From assembly GCA_016859345.1 (NCBI GenBank), contig CM029121.1:7133911-7197910 (forward strand): a DNA stretch of 64,000 nt, read 5' to 3'. The notes under the pieces were generated by a model. The model was not told the origin of the DNA. It worked only from the letters and a program-made list of their open reading frames with translations, and made no database searches. The position numbers were made by a program, and so were the translations under genes. Within the stretch, counting starts at the first letter, position 1, and every line of letters begins with the position of its first letter. Of this stretch, positions 27,119 through 37,598 are shown one piece after another. Origin of the DNA: Istiophorus platypterus. Lineage: Eukaryota; Chordata; Actinopteri; Istiophoriformes; Istiophoridae.

Positions 27119-28445
27119 TATATATTAAAACATTTGAAACATCATTCTGAGATTATTTTACTGTCTCTGTGTACTTGATAGAATCCCTTGTCAAACATAT
27201 ATTTTTGCACAGTTAAATACTGTTAAGTCAACCCTGAGTTTGTCAAATACCTCAGCTCATGAGTCTAAAGAGAAAATCTGCTGAACAGTAAAAATGTGAA
27301 AGTTGTTTGATGTTTCCTGTTCTTAAGGGAAAGGGAGGGCTCCATCCAGGTCAACCACTGACATGAGTGTGTCAGTCAACATCTGTACTTGTTTTTGGAA
27401 ACTGAAACCACAATCTATATGTGCCTGACTACCTTTAAACACGGGTGTCGGTAAACTACTCTCGATGCATATATTCCAGGTAATAAATAATAGCTAATAC
27501 TAAATTATTTTGCAATTTTTAACAGGTTAATGAATGTTATCTGAAAATTTCAGATATATGTGCCAATTACCTAGTTAAAGAGAAGGAACAAGTAGTCAAA
27601 TAATGGATTAGTTAACCGACAGAAACTAATTTTCAACAATTTTGATAATCAATTAATCCCTGAAATCATTTTTCAAAAGACATTGCCAAAAACTGACTTT
27701 TTCTAAAATCTCTATGAACTATGAATATTTGCCGTTGCTATAATTAAGTATGATGTGAACACATCACCTTGAACACTGGGAAGATAATATAATAAGCATT
27801 TATAAAATTTAGACCAAAAGAATCAATCATTTAGGAAAACAGTTGGCAGATGAAACTATAATTAAAATCTAATCGAAATCAGTTATCATTTGCGCTCATT
27901 TGACTTTATCAGAAACAACCTATCAGTCATACTAGACATGTAACAAGTAACAAATGTAAGATTGTTTTATCCTATTAGAGATTGTGATTTTTAATGATCA
28001 TGATTAATAATGAACCAATTATAACAACAAGAGCAGTGCACTATTGTTAGTGTGCTGATATAATGTTGATACACTGTGTCTGTATTAAAAGCTAATTAAA
28101 ATTCGGGAAGTTGTGACAGCTACGATACATGAAAACCTCAAGTAGTGATTAATATATACCCTGTGAATGTGCTATAATTAAAAAGTGTTTCGCTTTTTTG
28201 ACGGGCTAAAACTTGTATCGCAGCCCTATGAAATCATGCTCTTGAAAAGCTATGGGGAGATCATTTTAAAGCCTTTCACCTCAGAGAGCTCCATGTTCAG
28301 CAGCTGTCAGTGCCTGTATTCTTCTCTGGGCAGTTTGCTTCATTAAGCTTAAAACCACAAGCACGACGAGACCTTTTGTTAGCCTGCAGACCCAGTGTGT
28401 GTCTCAGACCCCCTGGACTGACACACTCCACTCCCCTCAGAGGAG

Positions 28446-28539
28446 GGTGTGTGTGTGTGTGTTTGTGTGGGTGTGTGTGTGTGTGTGTGTTGAAGGGGGA
28501 GAGCTCTCAACTGCCTGAAATTCCTAACCTGACTGGGTA

Positions 28540-28582
<43 letters not shown>
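28446..28582. repeat. Inverted pair of microsatellites, (GT)n then (CA)n
   Basis: A GT tract (28446-28491) and a CA tract (28539-28582) are separated by 47 bases. They are mutually complementary and could form a hairpin stem of about 40 base pairs in single-stranded DNA or RNA. The CA tract ends 1-2 bases before a duplicated block begins at 28584. Confidence 0.9.
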
Positions 28583-28583
<1 letters not shown>

Positions 28584-29217
28584 CTTGCAGTTTTCAAGTA
28601 TAGGAATGAAACGACAGAAACATTGGAGTAATACCATAAAAGAAACTTGAATCTACAGGGATTTAGTGACATCTGATTTTGAATTTTTTTAAAAAGAAAA
28701 ACTATGCTTCATACTTTGTAGGGTATGTGACCTATTTATCACAATAGTAGAGTTCTGTTTTACAGAAATTAAATAGGAGAAATAATAAATTTGATAAGGA
28801 GCTCCCTTTAAACAGCTTAGCTCTGAAAGTTCTCATCACATTTGTTTTTATATCCAACCTTGTCTTTGTACAACATATTTTCTTTGAAATGCATGTAAGC
28901 AGCTCCAGACTTTGCTAACCGATTACATCTTATCTTCCTTTGCCCTCTTATATTTTTAAACAATGAATGACCCTGGCTCATATCAACAACACATCCGAGT
29001 CATTTCACAATTCTGCTCTATACTTGCAGTTTTCAAGTATAGGAATAAAACGACAGAAACATTGGAGTAATACCATAAAAGAAACTTGACTCTACAGGGA
29101 TTTAGTGACATCTGATTTTGAATCTTTTAAAAAGAAAAACTATGCTTCATACTTTGTGGGGTATGTGACCTATTTATCACCACAGTAGAGTTCTGTTTTA
29201 CAGAAATTAAACAGGAG
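28584..29217. repeat. Duplicated block A-B-A'
   Basis: Block A (28584-28779, starts cttgcagttttcaag), block B (28780-29020) and A' (29023-29217). A and A' are about 96% identical by eye, with about eight differences. B has a second copy B' at 30941-31181. The A-to-B join is seamless, whereas A' and B' are separated by 1.72 kb of unique sequence. Confidence 0.9.
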
Positions 29218-29299
29218 CGCTGCTGAAGACCGTGGGCTAGTTAAGTAAAGTCATGTGCTGCAGATGTTCACTACCAGACTAGTGTTCAAACTAACTTTA

Positions 29300-29800
29300 G
29301 TTATCAGTAAGAGTAAACACGTACTCGGGAATAAATGTAACGGAGGAACCCGAGCCGGTGGCGCTCGATTAAAAGTGACACCTGGTTTTCACCGCAGCTC
29401 TGTTAAATTAACAAGAGGAGAAAGAGCGAGTCGCCAGGTCCGGGGGGGAGAAATGAGGGAGTCAGCTGCACCACTCCTCTCCGACCGCGTCCTACCTGGG
29501 TTGGAGAAGACGAGGCGAGCGCTAGTGTCCTGCAGGAGCCGCCGCGGTCGGAGCGGGGGACATCGGCGACGGTCTCTCTTCAGCCCCGGGGGGGGGGGTG
29601 AGCTCGGTCCCGGAGAGACACCCGGACCCGTCGGGGGAAGCGGAGGGAAACTCCTCGCAACAAGTTTTCAGGGGCGATTATTTGACCTAAAAGTTCCGGG
29701 TTGCTTCGAGTCGTTCACACGACGGTTTGAGCAGAATTAGACCGACTGAGACATCTGTCTTCCGGCTGCGACTTTCAAAGTAAAAAACCCTTCGGCTCCG
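29300..29800 (-). promoter_or_regulatory. CpG-rich island, probable elmo3 promoter and 5' UTR exon
   Basis: The only GC/CpG-rich stretch between elmo3 and e2f4, in the right place to start elmo3. On the - strand a plausible non-coding exon ends at 29496 with the donor CCCAG|GTAGGA. An open frame on the + strand here (29255-29740) has no protein-like character. Start-site position and exon are inferred. Confidence 0.5.
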
Positions 29801-30138
29801 GTGCGTTTTGATATGAGCGTTATCGTGGAGATGACGTTTGAAGAAAAAGCCTCATGAGGAGGAAACTCTCACTCTTGGTGTATTCCATGACATTTAATTC
29901 CACTCATTTACATCTATGACAGATTGTTCCTTGAACTTATTCAGTGAATAACTTTTAAGACCATAGATAAATCTTTTATCCCTCTGCCGATGCAGCGCTT
30001 TTACTTTGAAAGTACCCTAATATAAGTTCTGGGAACATTTATTGCTATTTACTCTTAACTGCCCCAGATTTTCTTCCAATTTTCCAAGAAGTAGTAGGTG
30101 AATTAATTCATAGTTCCGGGTCGGATACTGTTGGTTAC

Positions 30139-30154
30139 AGCTGCCCCCTGCTGT
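30139..30154 (-). promoter_or_regulatory. CTCF-like motif
   Basis: On the - strand this reads ACAGCAGGGGGCAGCT, one mismatch from the CTCF core CCASYAGRKGGCRS. It lies between the elmo3 promoter island and the 3' end of e2f4. Occupancy is unknown. Confidence 0.35.
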
Positions 30155-30360
30155 CCCCTCTTTCTCCCAGACTTTTACTCGCTGTGTACATGATTTAATG
30201 CGACACCTCTATTATGAGGATTATATTATCAGGCCTATTGTAATCAATCAAAGCTGAAGAGACCTTTAGCACATTACTTAAAATCAGCAGCACTGCCAAA
30301 TTTCTGCACCGATTATTACTAGTCTACGGTATAGATACCTCTCTTAAAGTATCTTTTTGG

Positions 30361-30626
30361 TTATTTTAATGCCTTTATTGTAGGAAGTTGACATTGGAGA
30401 GTTGACAGGAAACGAGGGGAGGAAGAGATAGGGAATGTAATGAATGTAATGAAGCTATTCCTCTTGCATCATGAACTGAAGGGGCTCCGCTTGCATGTTG
30501 TGTTTTGAATAGATCTAACACTATTCTCAGTTCAAGGTCTAGTAGTGCACTGAAGCCTCAGTGTTGACCCTTGCTAGCAAATAACTTTGGATAAAAGTGT
30601 CTGCCAAATGAGTAAATGTAATGTAA
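30361..30626. repeat. SINE/LINE-like interspersed repeat fragments
   Basis: TTGACAGGAAACGAGGGGAGG (from about 30403) and CTTTGGATAAAAGTGTCTGC (30585 onward, followed by CAAATGAGTAAATGTAATGT) resemble fragments common in fish SINE/LINE tails. The two may belong to different insertions. Decayed and non-coding. Confidence 0.5.
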
Positions 30627-30940
30627 AGACTGAAAAGGCCAAATGGAAAAGATACAGCATCCATACAGGTGATTCGGTTATTCTGAAAATTGACCAGTGA
30701 GAGATAATACACTCTAATCTCAGAATCCTACTACCCTCATCTTTAACAGTTCTTTTTAGATTTCTCAACAGTTTCAGACCGTCAAAAAAATAACTATATA
30801 GGTTTGTGTGATATTTACAAAACAGACCTGCCACAAGAGAGAAGCTGCTGTTTGGCATCAACTGTAAACATCCATGATATCTATCTACAGTTCACTAGTA
30901 AACAAACAAGCTCAGGAGTAGCTCAATGTACTGTTCAGAG

Positions 30941-31181
30941 AAATAATAAATTTGATAAGGAGCTCCCTTTAAACAGCTTAGCTCTGAAAGTTCTCATCAC
31001 ATTTGTTTTTATATGGAACCTTGTCTTTGTACAACATATTTTCTTTGAAATGCATGTAAGCAGCTCCAGACTTTGCTAACCGATTACATCTTATCTTCCT
31101 TTGCCCTCTTATATTTTTAAACAATGAATGACCCTGGCTCATATCAACAACACATCCGAGTCATTTCACAATTCTGCTCTA
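30941..31181. repeat. Duplicated block B'
   Basis: Second copy of block B (28780-29020), 241 bases long with only an adjacent CC-to-GG difference seen by eye (over 99% identical). Homology begins abruptly after TTCAGAG and ends at CTGCTCTA. Confidence 0.9.
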
Positions 31182-31295
31182 CTGAACTTACTGTAACAGC
31201 AGGGAACCCCTCTGTTAAACACACATCAGCAATGTGACACACTATTAAAATAAGAAACCGAGGGAACCAGCCAATACACAAAGAATACCAAAGTG

Positions 31296-31301
31296 TTTAT
31301 T
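31296..31301 (-). terminator. Poly(A) signal candidate of e2f4
   Basis: TTTATT on the + strand (AATAAA on -), about 2 kb downstream of the e2f4 stop codon. The 31.3-33.27 kb interval between them has no other gene and would be the e2f4 3' UTR. Closer signals could also be used. Confidence 0.4.
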
Positions 31302-33269
31302 TTGTATCATTTGATGCAACTACAGCTTAACAATAGTGAGCCTGTTAAAAACAGCCTGCAGGATTGAGTATCACACACCATTACGCAGACATGATTCATT
31401 CAACCTGGGACTATTGAGCTCCCTGGCTGCTCACAACACTGTCCAAACACGATGACTGGCCACTGATCAAGGAGAGGATGAGTAGCAACCAATCTGTCCA
31501 CAGTGATGTAAAGTGCAACGATGAGACAGGATGCTTCGATAAAGCACAAGGTCTTGTGGATAAAATCCCTTAAACTTTAAATGTAGCCCCAAATTAGTAG
31601 CAACGATCATGTAATAATATATCTAGCCGGTATAAAAAATAAATGCTATTCTATACAAGCAGTAGAGAAAGATATACACAGTACATACTGTACATACATA
31701 CATGTCATCCCGAGCAAAACAGGATAATAATACACAAAAAGTGATTTTTACAGAAGAAAGCACTGTAGAAAGATTAACGATAATGATATTGTACAGTCTG
31801 ACTAGTAACAACTCATCCTGAATCACTATCTGTCCCCTGCACAGAGAGAATAATTAGAGTTGAAAAATCAAATTTAGATTGAAAAGCATGAACAGAAAGA
31901 ACGCTGGAAAAGGTAAAAACTGTTGAATAGGGATCTGTGCCAAATATACAAAAATAAGCAAAAACAGAATCATATCTCATGACATGGTGGCTATATTCAC
32001 TCATCAGTAAAAATACATCAGAAATACATACGTCCTTTTACATACAAATAAACTGAGTACAATGGTATTCATATACATACATTATAGTTGAAAGACAATT
32101 ACCACATGGGGGGGGGTGCTACTCTTCTGACATAGACCAGTTAAGTTATAGATGAATCAGAGCCAATAAAAATCTGCAAGGTTCAACAGTCATAATCCAG
32201 TGGCAAAATGAAACTGAGACCATGCCTATTTTTTTTTTTTTAATTTAACCATAACACCTCTCAGTATAGAAGTGCCAATACTGAACCAGTTAACGAACAT
32301 GGTAATCATAATGTAGGCTTTACATGAGACATTTTTAGTTTTCCATTTACCTAAAATGGTATTATTTTAAAACTCCCCCTCGCTCAATTTTTTTTTGGTG
32401 TTTGGCTCGTCACATCCAAGTTTACTGGCCTCAACAGCTTAATATTAAGATCCTCTTTCTCTAACTGGAACCCACCATCACTTCAGCACTGAGAGGTTTA
32501 ATCAAGACCAAGTCCCATTATTCAAAAAGCGCCTCATACATACAGTATGAACGTTTATGGTTTTCAGGAGTGATTATGGTACCTATATTTTGTTGCAAAC
32601 TATTGTCTGCCTGTGTCACAAATGTAGTTCATAATAATACAATAGTCTTGTGTGCTGGTAATACAAAATATATATTCTCTATGTACATGAGGACAGTGCA
32701 TATTTAACCAGCTGTGTTTGGACTCATTCAAGCCGCTCGTAAGTAGCTGACAGGTGATAAATGCTGTGCTCCGTTAGTCCGCTGTGACTCTTGACCTGAT
32801 AGGTTTCTCTTTTTTTCTTGGAGACGTCTGACTCAAGTTAAGAGAGTGTTCAATACAAAACACAAGCAGGCACACGGACTCACAAGCACACTCATGTAAA
32901 GTATGCTTACACACATTCACTCACAGGAAAGCTAATACGCAACATAACGTTTTATAATACACAAGAATCCAAAAATATAATTATTTGCAATTTGTTTTGA
33001 CTTGGTTTCCTTGGAAAAGCAGTAAATAAAATGTGTTGTTCTTGCCTGCATTTCTTCATGAGGCTGTACATTGAGCTTCTGTCTGACCGAGCTCAGCTTG
33101 AGCTCACCGTGTCAGTGCAGAGGTGTCCTTGAACGCTCATCAATTCATATTGGCAATCCAGCACCTCTTCACACCTTCACTGTCAGTGAGTGGGGAAGCT
33201 TAGAGGGAAAAAAAAGGTAGGTTAGCAGGAAAGGACAACTGTTTCCCAATCTGACATCAATCTCAGGTG
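31302..33269 (-). other. Probable e2f4 3' UTR
   Basis: AT-rich, unbroken by convincing exons, between the e2f4 stop and the candidate poly(A) signal. Contains homopolymer T and G runs. No RNA gene is evident. Confidence 0.45.
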
Positions 33270-36200
33270 TCAGAGGTTGAGAATGGGGACGTCAAAGAGG
33301 TCACACAGGCCTTCTGTCTCATCCAGGTTATATATGTAGTCGTGGTCGCTGGGTGGAGGTGACAGCCGTAGGAGAGGCGAGAACACTGGAGGTGAAACAG
33401 ACAGAAGTAGATAAGACATACAGGATGCATAAAAGGGGGCCATGTGCTGGAATGTATTCAAGAGCCTCACACAAATTTTACACGATCAATTCATTTTTTT
33501 CTTTTACTGTACATGTCATCTGCTTCTCCAACAGTGTACCTCTAAGCCAACGTACCTTCTGATGACATCAAGTCCTCCAGCAAATCTCCACTCATGATCT
33601 CTGTAAGAGAGAGAATAGAAGTGGCTGACATTTTTTTTAACTCTTCAATTGCAGGCCACGAGAAGTTGTGCGTAATCCCTGGAGGAGAAAAACTAAAGAA
33701 ATCTTTACCTCTCGTTGGATCAAACATTTCTGAGAGCTCTTTGGGAAAGTCCAGCACTAGGGAAACCAAAACAAACTTTTCAGTTATACAGTGACATAGT
33801 TAAGTTTATGATATGAATGGGGATATTCCCTGTAATAGATGTCAAAGTTCTTGCATGGAGTGTAGCTTGATATATAAAAATTAAGTAGTATAATTAACAT
33901 AATTTCATGCTCATTATGCTTACAAAAACTGATTAATTTTTTTTTTATTACTACTCTAGACTATGAATGTAAATGTAAAAAAATTAGTCATCATCTCTGC
34001 CTCAACATTATAAATCTTTGAGTGAGGTAGTCTTTTTTAAAAGGGTGCATGTTAAAGGTTGGAAAGAGTTCATGCGAAACTCACATTCAGATGGATCTGA
34101 CTTAATTGGTTCAAATGCTGCAGAGGCAGAAGACGATGCAGATCCATCCAACAAGGCTGAGGACTGAAGCTGCTGAGTGACTGTAGCAGGTGTATCTGTT
34201 GTTGGGGTGAGTGGCGCAGTGCTCGTCACTTCTGAAATAAAACAAAGGTGAGACAACCTGCTGTAAATTACTAAGGTCATAGTAGCCCTTGGTGTCATAT
34301 AACAGTCACAAATGGCTCAACAATAAAAACTGAAATGAGATGTTATATGGTAGAGGGAACTGTCCTTACACAGTATGAAAGCCAAAGTGTAGAGGAATTA
34401 AAATCCACAATATCTAAGCTCAAATGCACTCTCTAAAACCTTGACAACCCCCCTCCACCCCCCACCTGTTGCTGAGACGGTCTGGTTGGCTGCTGCTGCT
34501 GCTGCTGATGTTGTGGCAGGACCAGGTCTTGTAGAAGTACCTGTAACTGCTTTGGCAACCTGCAGGAGGAATGAAGGGAATTCATAACATTGCATGATGA
34601 AGAAATCAGGATTTGTGAATACTATGAACACTATTTTAAACACGACTGTCAATAGAACAAACTATGAAAAATGTTACTGTCTTGGGATCAGTGTCTTTTT
34701 CTAATCCTCTTTTCTATCTAATTAAAGAAAGACATCTAGAGAGTGAACATCAGTCAACAGAAAATAGATCAATACAAAAAATTGTACTCATTTTTTTGTG
34801 ATAGCTAATATCTTTGTGGACCTGGGAGGCAGCAGTGGCCGGCTGGGAGGTAGCTGTTGGTGAAAGGAGGTTCTGAAGGACGTCATCTGGAGGAGGGACG
34901 GGCAAAACAACAGGAGAGGCACTGGACGGGTCCTTATTGACCAGCAAAACCTCAATAGGACCAGAGGAACTCTTGAGACGGATCTGGTATTTCCTTTGAC
35001 CGTTGAGGACCTAAATACACACACAAAAACACCCAGCTTCAGACACAAGACAAAACAACAGGATGTGGACCTGACTTGCTATGCACTTGCAACTTACAGC
35101 TTCTGGTATGGGCACCTCTAGCTGTGTGCCAATGGGAGCACGAATTGCTAGGAGTGTGTCACCTGCAAAACAAAAGAGTTGAGGATTAGTCATGATAAGT
35201 GTAAACAAATGTGACAGGAAAGAAAATGGAGGAAGCGATGTAATTATAAAGCATCTAAAAATAATACCTTTGAAGGCTCCACAGAGGTCTTCATGTTTTA
35301 CATATGCCATAGTATGAATGTGTTAAGGGTCCATATAATAATAATAAGGTTTATCACAAAAAATAAGAAATATGTCAGTAATACAGCTTTGCACATTCAC
35401 ACTACATATGACTAGTAGGCTGTTGGTTAACCAAGGACATGAACATTTACTGATTAAGCAGGCTTTTTTTATAGGGTACTCTAGCAACTTAGCAAGCACT
35501 TCAATTAAGTTGGAAGCCTCGCAAGAGGGCTATTTAAAAAAAAAAAAAAAGGTCAAAATTGAAGCAGTAGAGGCTGAGATATCCTGAGTTTTAGTCTCTA
35601 GTGTAAGTCAAGCATCAAAAACACTGGATCCTACAATTCCAGTGATGAAACTAAATAGCAAACTAAGTTCTCCCTGCATGTTAAAGCTCTCACCTGTCAA
35701 AATTTACACCCTTGGTTTGTAAAAACAGGCTTCCATCAAAATGTATAGTCACAAGCCCAACTTGAAATTACCCTGGATATATCATCTAGGTTATTTTCTC
35801 AGACTTTAGAAAGCTCCCTTCTGAAGCACAGAGGATAATATACAGCTGTTTTTACAAGACCGTTAATAATCTCCATGATTTTTTAAAAATATGTAAAATC
35901 AGTGGAATGCCCCTTTAAATTATGAGAACAGAGAGCCTGAAAATGAGCTGTGTGGCTGACAGAGCTGGCAGAATCTGTGGGGATGTATGCCCTGGATAAT
36001 CCACTATGAGATGCCAGATGGTGTTGAGATTGGATATGTTTCACGGTGTCTACTGTCTCTGTGCCACCAAGTATCAAATGCACATACCTAAATACTGGCC
36101 ATGAGTGGTTTGCACAAAGCTTACGACAATGGATATAGAGCATCCAAATAATTCATAAAGTCATGTTTGCAAATGGTTGCAAAATCTTTTCACACAGTTG

Positions 36201-37541
36201 ACACCATTGTCCTTGTTCTTCAGGAGAACTTTATCCCCATGATAAAACTGGCCATCTGTCCTATAGACAAAAAGCCCTGGCTGTATGTCAGTACCTACGG
36301 ACTTTGGTAGTCAGCAATCTGGCACTGCTCTGAGAAACATTTATGATCCTGAAAATTCACTAAATATTTTACATTAACAGGGGAAAGTTACAGTACTATA
36401 GTTGTCAGATGAACCTTTGTTACAGCTGGCACAGCCCTTCTGAAATAACAGAGTATATGGAAAGAATGTATCAAAGGACATTAAGGTAAAATCCACCTTC
36501 CACATCAAGATCAATTTACTAGTCATGAGAAGTTGTATTCAGCTTGTGGATAATATATAAGTACATAGTCTTCTGTGGCTTTGGAGGACAAAATTACCCA
36601 TGTGATGTCACAAAGGTTCTCATGGTTGGGCTTGAGGAAATGCTGATGGCAACTAAATCTTTTTAGAAACAGTCATTATTTGTGATTTGGAATGCAACAG
36701 AGGAAATAAATAACTGATGAAGCTGTCATCTTAAATAAGCTCTGATCTTCAAATACATCATTGAAAAAAAAAATTCTATCTATAACATACACATAAAAAC
36801 ACTGCAGTAAAGGATATGGGCTGTTGTTGGAGTCGTCTGTGACATTCTTGATGCTCTGTTGGACCCAGACTCTCTGCTGGTCCAGCTCATGTTCCCTGAG
36901 AGCCAGATCATCTAGCTCTGCCTTCAGATCAATCAGCTTATCAGCTATCTCCCTGGTATTACAACCGGGACCAACACCCCTGGAAAAAAAACAAAAAGAC
37001 AAATACATGGTCATGTGCAGATGGTAGGCAAAGCAAGTTTCATACACTCATGGTCACAAATGCAAAATTAACACCCCTATCTATTATTGATGCAACTAAG
37101 GAGATTCATTCTCATTCACTTCCTCTTGGCTAAACTGCCTTGTATTACTGCTTTTTTTTTTTTTTTTAATTAAAGAAAATAAATATGCCGATAACCAAAG
37201 CTTGTGATAGACATAATGTTTGCTTTATGGTCAGATTTATAAATTATGTTTCCAGAACAATTTGAACATTTCCCATGTCATATTTTTTTTTTTAAATTCA
37301 CAACAAAAGCTTTGGAGTAAAGAGAAAAAAAAAAATCAAATCACCCCAATACTTAACTGACCGTAATGAACAACACTGAGCAAAGCCATTTTGACATTTT
37401 AATGTATTCATGCAAACTTACAACTCTCATCTACAGGTCTTCAAGAGGATGTAGAAGCATAGCTGCAGTGGACAGACTCTTTTCTATTGTTTGTCCATTT
37501 CTTATAGTATAGTATAGTATAGTATAGTATAGTATAGTATA

Positions 37542-37598
<57 letters not shown>

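Larger units (their letters stand above)
23649..29495 (-). other. First intron of elmo3 (inferred)
   Basis: The coding exon at 23548-23625 extends upstream to an AG acceptor at about 23649 (exon start 23648). The next plausible upstream donor is CCCAG|GTAGGA at 29495, giving an intron of about 5.8 kb. It is filled with decayed interspersed repeats (25914-26175, 26403-26753, 26950-27118), microsatellites (28446-28582) and part of a duplicated block. No exon is evident; a 140-codon + strand frame near 24.5-24.9 kb looks random. Confidence 0.5.

Noticed and set aside
29255..29740. 161-codon + strand frame over the elmo3 island
   Set aside because: GC-rich, low-complexity Arg/Gly content and runs of G; its beginning overlaps ordinary AT-rich sequence and there is no recognisable domain.
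35011..35310. Starting an e2f4 isoform at the internal ATG (35310)
   Set aside because: The ATG is the second codon-spanning position of an internal exon; the U12 intron explains the missing AG acceptor and restores the full-length alignment.
37503..37542. Regular TATAG array considered as a CRISPR-like repeat
   Set aside because: Units are 5 bases with no spacers, in an intron of a vertebrate gene; it is a simple microsatellite.
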